From contig JAESIW010000138.1 in assembly GCA_016802295.1 (NCBI GenBank), positions 1,435,904 to 1,499,903 on the forward strand: a stretch of 64,000 bases of DNA, in the 5' to 3' direction. The notes under the pieces are model-generated. The model ran no database searches. It saw nothing but the letters and a program-made list of their open reading frames with translations, and was not told the origin of the DNA. Origin of the DNA: Brachionus rotundiformis. Its lineage: Eukaryota > Rotifera > Eurotatoria > Ploima > Brachionidae. Below, piece by piece: positions 21,716 to 30,242 of this stretch (positions within the stretch are counted from its first letter, which is position 1; each line of letters starts with the position of its first letter). The position numbers were made by a program, and so were the translations under genes.

Positions 21716-22345
21716 ATGGAAAAGTATTTGACCAAGCAGGAGTTTGACAATTTAATTGGTAGCTGGCATCCGCGCGGCTTTCACGGTCATTTTCGGGCAA
21801 AATCTCGCATTGATCTGTCCAATGTGTACAGACAAAAAGCAAAACCAGCGCCACCAATTATATTTCTGAAACGCCAGAACGATGAGGCAACAAAGCACAA
21901 CTTTTCCAAACACGACAATCGCCAAGACATTCTCGACAATCCGCTGATGTTCGGCTCCGGTCTGGGCAAGAAAAAAATAGACAGCATTAACAAAAACAGA
22001 TGGAACCCGGAGTTCATCGCTTGGTGTGAAGAAACTGGCAGGGACCGGATCAAAAAGACAATATACCAAAAAGACTTTTGCCACACAGGGCAAGCTAATA
22101 CAAAATTGTTGTCGGCAAGGAAAAATATGGACAGACCTGTCTCGACTTACACCATGAACTACTCGAATGAGGACACCTCAGTCGACACTTATAGAGAAAT
22201 AAGGCGGGACACGTACCAGAGATTTATTCAGAAAAATAGAGCCAAAAGCTGTGTACCTGGTGAGCGCACTACCGTCGCCAGTTGTATGGTATGGTGTGAT
22301 AGAATAGCTCCTAAGCAAACAAATAATTCTGAGTCCACCGACTAA
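21716..22345 (+). CDS. Unknown basic protein, possibly ciliary
   Basis: Single-exon protein of about 209 residues from the ATG at 21716 (MEKYLTKQEFDNLIGSWHP). I do not recognise the family. It is basic, aromatic-rich, and has no signal peptide or membrane helix. Segments such as SWHPRGFHGHFRA, NRWNPEFIAWCEETGRDRIKK and DTYREIRRDTYQRF look like short conserved blocks of small microtubule- or cilium-associated proteins, but that is only an impression. Codon use and length support a real gene. An upstream three-codon ORF at 21694 could reduce initiation. Confidence 0.6.
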   Translation: MEKYLTKQEFDNLIGSWHPRGFHGHFRAKSRIDLSNVYRQKAKPAPPIIFLKRQNDEATKHNFSKHDNRQDILDNPLMFGSGLGKKKIDSINKNRWNPEFIAWCEETGRDRIKKTIYQKDFCHTGQANTKLLSARKNMDRPVSTYTMNYSNEDTSVDTYREIRRDTYQRFIQKNRAKSCVPGERTTVASCMVWCDRIAPKQTNNSESTD

Positions 22346-22679
22346 ATATCATTTATTATTTATTAGGCTTTAAAATTTTGTTTTTTTTTTAATTGTAAAT
22401 AGATATTTTAGATAAAAATTTACATCTTTTCTTACATTAAATGCAGTTAAATGATTTAAAATTTTTGTTTTCTCTTTTCCAAATAAGAAATTCTTATTTT
22501 ATTTAATTAATTAAAAAAAGAGAAATTTTTCACAAAATTTTATTCTATTTAATTTAAATAAATAAAAAATTTAATTGTTTACTAACTATTAAAAAAAAAC
22601 CTTAAATATTTGAATAATTTAAATTAAACAAAAAAGTTTGTATGGATTCATTAAGAAATTATAAAAAAGTCTTTTAATT
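22346..22679. other. Intergenic AT-rich spacer
   Basis: 3' region of the unknown gene, dominated by A/T runs. No feature is seen before the snoRNA-like element at 22680. Confidence 0.5.
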
Positions 22680-22754
22680 TTTGTCAGACAATGTAGGCAA
22701 ATCAAATAATCATTATGTTCATGATTAAAATTTGATTTTTTTTAATCATCCAAA
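22680..22754 (-). ncRNA. C/D-box snoRNA, type A copy 2 (28S rRNA guide candidate)
   Basis: Minus-strand element with a C-like box ATGATTA, a D box CTGA at 22684-22687 and a short terminal stem TTTG/CAAA. Directly before the D box is TTGCCTACATTGT, the same antisense element as in the intronic copy at 23138-23209. The C box has one mismatch to RTGATGA, so activity is less certain. It lies about 285 nt past the RPL38 stop codon. Confidence 0.5.
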
Positions 22755-22861
22755 TAAGACTTGGGAAAAAAAAGTAAAAGTTTTGTCATTTTAGGCAAAG
22801 GAAATGAAAATAATCATTTAATTTTCATTCAAAACTTATTAATCATTCAAAACTGAACCAT

Positions 22862-22939
22862 TTCATGTCAGACTAAATTATTATCTCAACATTTTTTTGT
22901 TCAATGAAGAGGTGTCATTAAATGGTCATCATTTGTGAA
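22862..22939 (-). ncRNA. C/D-box snoRNA, type B copy 2
   Basis: Minus-strand element with a perfect C box ATGATGA (22926-22932) and a D box CTGA (22868-22871), flanked by a short TTCA/TGAA stem. Its central 50 nt is almost identical to the copy in RPL38 intron 2, including ATTTAATGACACCTCTTCA, which is therefore the likely antisense element ahead of a D' box. It lies downstream of the RPL38 stop codon. Target unknown. Confidence 0.55.
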
Positions 22940-23038
22940 GAGTTCAGTTGACAAATTTGAAAAGAGAAAAAAAATTATATTCTTTTTTTTTAAATTTTAT
23001 TTCCGATAAAATCAAATCAAAAATTTTAATTTAATTTT

Positions 23039-23642
23039 TTAATTTGATTTCTTTTTTTTGCTCAACTCAATAACATCAATTCCTTAAATGAAAAAATAGA
23101 TAAATTTTATGCGAAAAAAATTTTTTTTTGTTTTCTAGTTAATCAGACAATGTAGGCAATCAAATAATCATTTTAGAATCATTTGAAAATTGTGATGCAT
23201 CACTTTAACAATTGATAATTAAAATAGATAAATTACCTGGTGGCAGAGATTGCTTTAGTTTATCGGCTTTTTCGTTATCTTCGACAACCAAAGTGTACAA
23301 AAATCGACTGCATCGAACTTTGAATTTTACATTGTCTTTATTTTTCTTGATTTTGATCGCTTAAATGGTAAACAAATTTAAATTTTGAATGAAATTAGTG
23401 CCAGAGTCGTTCAGATTTATTAAAAATATTCTCAACATTTTTTGGTTCAATGAAGAGGTGTCATTAAATGGTCATCATTTAGGACTCTGTTTAAGATCTA
23501 AATTAATAATTACATTTTACATCTTTTCGTTTAACAGTGACCAAAAAGTCTTTGATTTCTTTGATTTGTCTTGGCTAAACTCAAATAAAAAATTACTATA
23601 AACCAAAGTCTATGTGGTCATATTTGGACCAAAATTTACCAT
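23039..23642 (-). CDS. RPL38: 60S ribosomal protein L38
   Basis: Four coding exons on the minus strand: 23640-23642 (only the ATG), 23514-23574, 23237-23359 and 23039-23082, giving 76 residues. Splicing yields MPRQIKEIKDFLVTVKRKD, then IKIKKNKDNVKFKVRCSRF, LYTLVVEDNEKADKLKQS and LPPG, a close match to eL38. A first exon ending at the ATG is common in ribosomal protein genes. The usual end after PPG (LAVKELK) is replaced by a longer IDVIELSKKKKSN, so exon 4 is the least certain part. Introns 2 and 3 are both 154 nt and each holds a C/D-box snoRNA. It shares a 546-bp upstream region with the divergent FKBP6-like gene. Confidence 0.88.
23138..23209 (-). ncRNA. C/D-box snoRNA in RPL38 intron 3, type A copy 1
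   Basis: Minus strand, 72 nt, in intron 3 of RPL38. A perfect 5-bp terminal stem GTTAA/TTAAC closes the C box GTGATGC (one mismatch) and D box CTGA (23143-23146). The 13 nt before the D box, TTGCCTACATTGT, are complementary, with one G-U, to the conserved ACAATGTAGGTAA of animal 28S rRNA as I remember it. By the D-box-plus-five rule the modified base would be the U of ACAAU. Intronic hosting in a ribosomal protein gene is the classic arrangement. Confidence 0.68.
23403..23488 (-). ncRNA. C/D-box snoRNA in RPL38 intron 2, type B copy 1
   Basis: Minus strand, 86 nt, inside intron 2 of RPL38. A perfect C box ATGATGA (23472-23478), a D box CTGA (23411-23414) and a 6-bp terminal stem AGAGTC/GACTCT are all visible, a textbook C/D architecture. 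The conserved middle shared with the copy at 22862-22939 is probably the guide; the rRNA or snRNA target could not be named. Confidence 0.72.
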
Positions 23643-24188
23643 TCTTGGTTGAACAAATTTCTAACAAAAAGAAATTAATCTGAAAACAAAACATTTTAAG
23701 CATTGATTAAATTGGATTTATGGCAAAGGTCTGACTAAATGGAAAAACGACTTAAGCATGTATAGAGTATATTAGTGTTAACAAAAAAACTTGAAATCTT
23801 GAATTTTTGCAATTGAAATTCATTCATTAACCATCAACTCTAAGCTTAATTATTTCAATCATTAACTGCAGAATATTAAATTAAAATTTAAAAAAAAACA
23901 TAAAGCAAATATTTTGTCTTAGCCTTTGTTACCTTTAAAAACACCTGTCTATCTTTTAATATTTTTAATATTTTAAAATTTTTTTTGTATTGTTTTATCC
24001 GATTTGATTCAAACAAGATTTTATATACTTTTTTATTTTAAACTAAAAACTTAATCAATTATCTGCTTGAAATTTCATAATTAAGGTTATTTTTTCTTAA
24101 ATTTTTAATCAGAAACAAATGGACTTTGAAGAAAAAAAATTAAAAAAAAAATTTATAGTAAATTATTGCTAAAAAAATTCTAAAACTG
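23643..24188. promoter_or_regulatory. Divergent upstream region of RPL38 and FKBP6-like gene
   Basis: A 546-bp AT-rich region between two genes transcribed away from each other. It should hold the RPL38 promoter and the FKBP6-like promoter. No distinct box is recognisable. Confidence 0.4.
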
Positions 24189-25508
24189 ATGGCTGATATC
24201 AATAATAATAAATTTGAGACTGATTTTGACGCATTGACACCAGATAATGTGGAATTGGAACTAGAAAAATTGAAGCTTATTGATCCTAATTATGATTCAG
24301 ATGATGACGAAAGAGATAGAATTAAGCTAACTGGAAAAGGACTTGATTTCCGGGCTCTAAAAGCTGGCCAAGACATTGAGTTCGAGTACGACCCAGATAA
24401 GGAAGAAGACAATTACAATTGGGACGATGAAATAGACAAAATAGACTATAAAAAAGTCTATGATCTAAAGAATCCAGAAGTTATAATAGATCAAGATGAA
24501 GATGGCGTTTCCAAGACCCCTTTTGAAATTCTAAAAGTGAAAATGGAAGATGTATCTCCATTTAAAGATGAAGGCGTTCTAAAGAGGACCCTTATTCCTG
24601 GCGCCGGTTTGCCAATTACTCAAGGTAGCCGAGTGCGTATTCACTACAATGCCTACTTTGAAATGAATGACGAGCCATTTGATTCCACTCATTTGAGAAA
24701 CAAGTCATTTGAGTTTAAGCTTGGTGCCAATGAGGTTGTCCGAGGACTTGACATAGCCGTGGCCACAATGAAAAAGCATGAAAAGTCCCAGTTTATTTTC
24801 GAGCCTGAATACTACTGTGGAAAGTTTGGCTGTGAGCCCAGAGTGCCAAAAGAAACACCAGTCTTGTTCGAAATAGAAGTTATTTCGTTTGTCGAAGCCA
24901 ATGCGTTCGACAACTACGAAGCTTGCTCAGAAGAACAAAGAGAAAAAATGACCCTAGATCATATGCTAAAAATCTGCAATTGCCTAAGAGAACTTGGAAA
25001 TGACAATTATAAAAGACTAAATTTTAAAGAAGCGTCTAAAAAGTACAGAAAAGCAATATACTTGCTGGACAAAACTAGTGTTACCAATGACGAGGAGGAA
25101 CAGAAATGGATCGCAGTCATGCTAAAGCTTTACCTGAATATGTCTCAGGTTTGTTTGAAACGAAGTAAACCAAAAAAGACTATCTATTATTGTAAATTGG
25201 TGCTTGATTTGGACGCACAGAACCCAAAAGCCATCTACCGATATGGAAAATCTCTTAGGATGCTTCAAGATTTTGACAGGGCGAGGAAATTTCTCCTACG
25301 CGCTTACAAGCTTTCACCTACAAGTAAAGAAATTGCCGAAGAAATTACACATCTGGACCAAGATGTGGCAAAATATAAAAATTTGGAAAAAAATTTTTAT
25401 GCCAAAATGTTCAAAAAAGAGGATAAAATTGCCGAAAATGAACTTTTTATTAAAGATGTAGATTCCCTGGATCGAAGTAAAGAGATAATTGTTGAAAAAT
25501 TAAAGTAA
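24189..25508 (+). CDS. FKBP6: FKBP6/shutdown-like TPR immunophilin
   Basis: Intronless 439-residue protein. An acidic N-terminal part (about 1-125) precedes one FKBP domain (about 130-235; VLKRTLIPGAGLPITQGSRV, EPFDST, FKLGANEVVRGLDIAV, VLFEIEVISF) and three TPR motifs (about 265-400; LRELGNDNYKRLNFKEASKKY, AIYRYGKSLRMLQDFDRAR). The tryptophan that floors the active site in FKBP12 (VIRGWEEG) is leucine here (VVRGLDIA), as in catalytically inactive FKBP6. FKBP6 and Drosophila shutdown act with Hsp90 in loading piRNAs into Piwi proteins, so a germline role is inferred. A possible alternative 3' splice (GT inside the stop region at 25504, AG near 25543) would change only the last residues. Confidence 0.82.
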   Translation: MADINNNKFETDFDALTPDNVELELEKLKLIDPNYDSDDDERDRIKLTGKGLDFRALKAGQDIEFEYDPDKEEDNYNWDDEIDKIDYKKVYDLKNPEVIIDQDEDGVSKTPFEILKVKMEDVSPFKDEGVLKRTLIPGAGLPITQGSRVRIHYNAYFEMNDEPFDSTHLRNKSFEFKLGANEVVRGLDIAVATMKKHEKSQFIFEPEYYCGKFGCEPRVPKETPVLFEIEVISFVEANAFDNYEACSEEQREKMTLDHMLKICNCLRELGNDNYKRLNFKEASKKYRKAIYLLDKTSVTNDEEEQKWIAVMLKLYLNMSQVCLKRSKPKKTIYYCKLVLDLDAQNPKAIYRYGKSLRMLQDFDRARKFLLRAYKLSPTSKEIAEEITHLDQDVAKYKNLEKNFYAKMFKKEDKIAENELFIKDVDSLDRSKEIIVEKLK

Positions 25509-25577
25509 ATCGAAACAAAAATATAATTAAAATTATTAAGAATATTTTTTTTAAGCGAGTTTGTAAAAAATGATAAG

Positions 25578-25768
25578 ATGAAAATATATAAAGTACAAAT
25601 GGACATGTTTTCGCTTGATATTTTGAACTATATAATTAAAAAAGCTGAAGAAATGAATTTGTGTATTAGGCAAATTAAAGGAGTAAGTGATTAGAAAAAT
25701 GAAGTTATCTTTTGTTTATTTTTTTTTCTAAGGAAACAAATGTGATGCAAATAATGAAAAATAATTAG
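25578..25768 (+). CDS. Small spliced ORF of unknown function
   Basis: Exon 25578-25682, a 50-nt intron with GTAAGT donor and a long T-rich CTAAG acceptor, and exon 25733-25768 join in phase 0 to a 46-residue product (MKIYKVQMDMFSLDILNYII, then AEEMNLCIRQIKG, then ETNVMQIMKNN). The donor is the best in the neighbourhood and the intron has the window's typical size, so the splicing looks real. The product is amphipathic and helical. I do not recognise it. It lies 69 bp after the FKBP6-like gene and could instead be a 3' alternative exon of it. Confidence 0.35.
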
Positions 25769-26243
25769 TATGTAGATAAAAAATTGGCTATTTTTTTTCT
25801 CTTCCTGTTTTTGACTCGGTTGCCAAAAATTTTCTATATAAGTTAAATTTTAATAAAAAAATAAATATTAAAAAATTTTCTAATTACTTTTCCCTGGAAA
25901 TTTTTATTGATTTATCAATAATTTAAGAATAGCTGATTAATTATTTATAAAAATGTGTAATTATAAAAATTTATAAAAATCTTTCATCATATCAAATTAA
26001 CACTAGAAGATCCAAGTTTTTGGTCAAATTTCAAACTTTGTAACATCTTATATGAAAAATTTTATCTAAATTTTAAATGATTATTATTTTAAGATAATAC
26101 AAGAGTTTGAAATTTTTAATTGGGAAAAAATCTTTATTCTGCTTGTCAGTCTTTTTATAAGAAATAAAATTTTTAATCAAACTCATTTATTAATTTATTT
26201 AAATAAAAATTTTATTAAATTTTAAAATTTTGATCGTCTAAAT
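25769..26243. other. Intergenic spacer between convergent genes
   Basis: AT-rich sequence holding the 3' ends of the small ORF and the chitinase-like gene. Nothing else is seen. Confidence 0.5.
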
Positions 26244-28351
26244 TCAATTGATATTGATTAGATAAGATGGCAAGATTAATAAAAGTGAAATTTTGTAAAT
26301 CAAACTTGACAAAGTACTTGCAGAGCTCAAACTGATCGTATTAGTTGATGTTGATATAACTTTGCTATGGACAAAAACTTTATATTCATTCAAATCATCT
26401 AATCCTTTAACGCTAAAATACAATATATCATTTTTTCCATTTTGTGGTCTATTGATTTTATAAAATTTTGTTTTCAATGCCTCTTCATTATCATTTCTTT
26501 TTGTTCTTTCATTTCTTGTCCTGTTTTCAATAAAATTGGTATCTGGTCCAGAGTCTTCAATGGGCAAATATTCATCCTCACTTTTGGGCGTCTGATCCTC
26601 GAAGGAGAAAAAAAGCTCGGTTTCGCCACCAAAAATTGCCATCTCAATGGTAAAACTTTCCAAAGTATCATTTGTGCTATTTAGTGCTTCATTAATGGAA
26701 TACTTGTAATATCTATATGTATTTTTTTCAATAGTTGCCACTACATCACTTTCTAATGCAACTGTAGCAGGTTGTTGGCATGTTGTTCTGGTTAGACCGG
26801 CCAAAATGAGCTTGATTTTGTCAAAATCGTCTGCAAAATATTGATCAGCTGGTGTTGAAGCAATACCAATCAGTTCCACTCGGTTAATATTACCAACTCC
26901 GACAGAAATTATGTTAAATCCTCTATCCTTTATTCTTTGAGCCTGGGTCAGCGTTTTATCTAAACTAGCACTAGCTCCATCTGTGATTACAATTACCACT
27001 TTTGGTATACCTGACTTAATGGACCTCATTCCATTCTTCTCTTGTAAAATAAAATCATTTGCTCTCATCAAGGCGTCAAATGTATTTGTTCCTCCACCAT
27101 TGTATACAATTTTGTCTATTAAGTTTCTGACAGTCTCATTAGTTTGAGTGGTATTAAATGTGACCACATTATAGACAACTGAATTAAAATTTAAAACTGA
27201 TACTCTGGTATCATTTTCACCAATTTTTACTTTATCTAATAGAGCAAAGACAAAATCTTTCTCCTTTTTAAAATCATTTGCTCCAATTGATCCAGAAGAG
27301 TCCATCAAAATCACAATATCAAACGAGGAACTGCATTTTTCAACACAGCACTTCAAAACAGATGAGCCACGGCATTTGTTGTTGGAGATGAATCCATATG
27401 GACAGCCACGTACCTCGTATTCTCCTTCGCATCCACAATAGTGTTTATTCTCACCTATTAAACAAATTGGTACTGAAAATCCTTGATTAGAGCCTATCTC
27501 ACAGCTAACCCCGAAGCCTCTTTTTATTGTGCCATAGCCAGCATCTTGTACAATTGAATCGTACAAATTGGCACGATCTTTTAATTTTTGGAGATTATTT
27601 GTTAGTGAATGAGTTAACAGAGTGAAATTGTGGTATGTTCCATCCGCTAGTATGCCGAGGTCATTTTTGGTAGCTGGAACATTTGATGTTATTACATAAG
27701 CATTGTTTAACCAGAACCATGCCGCAACTTTAAAGGCTAATGACGGAAAAGCAACCCTTTCAGGATTTTTAATTATGTCAACTCCTAAATCTAACAAAAA
27801 TGCTTTATTAATAATAGTTAATTTAATTATCCAGCTGATTTACTAGAAGCGTTGGCTAGCAAATAATTTGATTTGCCTCTTAGAAGAATGGCACCTCGAC
27901 CTTGGTATTTAGTACCATCTTTGGTCTCGTTGTTTCCCAATATACTATCCTGGTCACTATCGATTTGTCCTGATTCAAGTTTTTTGAAAAAATTGCTCTC
28001 ACCAATTAATTGGGAAAAATAAGCTGCTGCCTTGTAAATTTCATTAGCTTTTGCCAAATTTAGTGATTCAACAAAGTAGTTGTACAAAATTTCGGTTCTT
28101 GCTGTCTGGTTCACAAATTTAAAGAATCGACTTTTGGTAATATATGTATTTTGTGGAACAGAAGGCGGCGCTTTGTCTGTAATGCAACATATTAACCCTG
28201 AAGGACAGTTTCCTTCTAGAGCAGCGCCAGTACAGTCATCAACTAACTTGCACGTACCATTTAGAGGATTACCATATTTGTTCATACATGACTGTGCTTC
28301 GCTGCCATGTAAGTAAATTAATAAAAGTTGAAAGATCAAGAATTTGTTCAT
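26244..28351 (-). CDS. GH19-chitinase-like plus von Willebrand A surface protein, probably GPI-anchored
   Basis: Minus-strand exons 27844-28351 and 26244-27790 (53-nt intron, phase 1) give 684 residues. Order: signal peptide 1-20; a Cys-rich module (about 22-57); a GH19-like domain (about 70-270) with AYFSQLIGESNFFKKLESG containing the candidate acid Glu118, YQGRGAILLRGKSNY, and PSLAFKVAAWFW; a second Cys-rich segment (about 266-322); a vWA domain (about 326-500) with intact MIDAS residues Asp333, Ser335 and Ser337 (DSSGS), GGGTNT and ITDGAS; then a long tail ending in a hydrophobic stretch suited to GPI attachment. The first Cys module may bind chitin. The His-Glu of plant GH19 is Gly-Glu here, so catalysis is uncertain. 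It may adhere to, or remodel, chitinous material. Confidence 0.8.
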
Positions 28352-28972
28352 TTTTAAAAATGAACAACTCTTAATTGCCAATTTATAATAAAATTTTTAT
28401 CAGCATTGTTTTATTAATAATTAAAAATCAATTAAAATGCTTTTTCATTTTATTATCAATTTAAAAACTTAAAAAAAACATTCTTTTCGAATATTTAGAA
28501 AAGATTTCGCATTAGTTAAAACAAATTAAATCTATTAAAATTAAATTTTAATCATTAAATAAGTAATTGTTAATTAAATGTCTAAATATTTGATAAGAAA
28601 TTTTTATTTCAAATTAAATACCTTTTATTTCGTATATTAAAATTTTATTAATAAAATTAATCAAGATTTTTCAAAGCGAAATTATTAAAACTAATCAACT
28701 AACTAATGTAAACATTTTTAATTGAAGATAAATTCCCTTAAAATAGATAAAGTTTTTATTAATTTTTGTTCTTGAAATTTAAATAATTTCAAAACAGAAA
28801 CTGAATGAAGATTTTATTTGACCATTGATTCCGCGTTCTAACTTAACAATCAGAAAATAATTTTTTGGTTTTTTGTTGGGAATAAATTATAATAAATGAT
28901 TTTTTCTATTAACATTACCTGATTCTTATAAATCTTTAATAATTACAATAAAATAATAGAATTATTTTTAAT
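28352..28972. other. Divergent upstream region
   Basis: A 620-bp AT-rich spacer between the chitinase-like gene (minus) and the cupin-like gene (plus). No clear box, RNA or ORF. Confidence 0.5.
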
Positions 28973-30100
28973 ATGACAATGAAAAATTCTGACAAAATCG
29001 AAAAAATTGAGGAAAATTTAGATAAAATAAGGTGCTATATTGAGAAAAGAAATTATAAAGTATCAAATGATTTTTTAAAAAAATCAAAATTAATCGTGAC
29101 TAATATAGAATCTGATACTTGGCTACGAAGAAACTTTTGGTACTTGATTGGTACTTTAGTGTTGTTTGTATCAATTTTTGTGTACAAATGGGAAATTATT
29201 AAATTTTATCTTTTATACATTTTAAGGCTTGTGGTTCTTTTGGTAATATAGATAAAATAAAAAATTATTTTGTAAGAATATTCATTTTTAAGGCTTCCTA
29301 TTTCTACGATTTTACACAATTTTATCAGAACAATTGTCTGGTAAAAAATCCCAACTTTGTTCCAAGGACCCGCTTCGATTCGAGAGTGTGTCGATATGCT
29401 TGTGGAAAAACAAATGCGAAAAAAATTCTGAAAACATTCAATAATGAAAAAATGAAAAAATTATTTGATAAATTAGTTTATGAATCAGATGTGCCATTGG
29501 TTGTAAATAACGAAATGGATATGTGGAAATTGACCAAAATGCATTTAAAAGACATAATCGAGCTCTTTTCCGATCCTCAAGAACCAATTTTGGAAGAGCA
29601 CCTCTGCTACTTTGACCACACTATTCCACTTAAATCCGAAACAAGAATCGAAATTCTTGAGCAAACTGAATACTTTAGCAATTTTTCTGTCATGTGGGAA
29701 AATTGTGGTAAATCTACATCAAAAAGAATTAAAAAAACTATCCAGAGGCCAAGCTTTCTGCCCAACAATCTAGAACTGATACCAAATTCATGGATTTTTG
29801 CATCAAAAAATAATACCAACGAATATCTATCTATTCCTGCTTCATTGAGAATTTCCCTATTTTGTCAATTGTCCGGACGATCAAAAATAAAAATCATACC
29901 TGTCCATGAATGTAAACAGCATTGCCCGTCCAAAAGCTTCCTCATCAAACAGGGTCAAATCCGTAAAACCATACTTAAATTAATTTATTATTTTTTAATT
30001 TAATTTAATTAATTAAGTGGTTTATTCTGATTTATGGAATTTAGAATTCAAGTCCGAAACACCTGAGGAAAATTTAGTTCTGGGACTACTGGCACAATAA
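28973..30100 (+). CDS. Single-pass membrane protein with degenerate JmjC/cupin-like domain
   Basis: Exons 28973-29242, 29293-29962 and 30045-30100 (introns of 50 and 82 nt) give 331 residues. A short charged cytoplasmic part precedes a transmembrane helix (FWYLIGTLVLFVSIFVYKW), with a second hydrophobic stretch at about 80-92. The lumenal part opens with YFYDFTQFYQNNCLVKNPNF and continues with VPLVVNNEMDMWKLT, SVMWENCGKST, PSFLPNNLELIPNSWIFAS and KIKIIPVHECKQHCPS. This order matches metazoan cupin/JmjC-like membrane proteins. The metal-binding HxD expected after the WIFAS strand reads as EYLSIPA, so the iron site appears lost. Function is unknown; a pseudo-enzyme is likely. Confidence 0.62.
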
Positions 30101-30242
30101 AAATACAATGGTAAAAAAATTAAAAACCAATACATTTTTCAAACGATTTTATTAATTTACGAAACAAAAAAATAAAATTTTAAAAAAATTCATCAAGTTT
30201 TTCTATCTATAGACAAAAATATTAGTAAAAAATTTTTGTTAT

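Noticed and set aside
21787..22093. Cys-rich frames opposite the unknown 209-residue gene
   Set aside because: No start context or signal peptide, and the opposite strand has the better codon use.
22980..23060. A/T-rich run near RPL38 exon 4 considered as a poly(A) retrocopy tail
   Set aside because: The RPL38 copy has introns with snoRNAs in place, so it is not a processed retrocopy.
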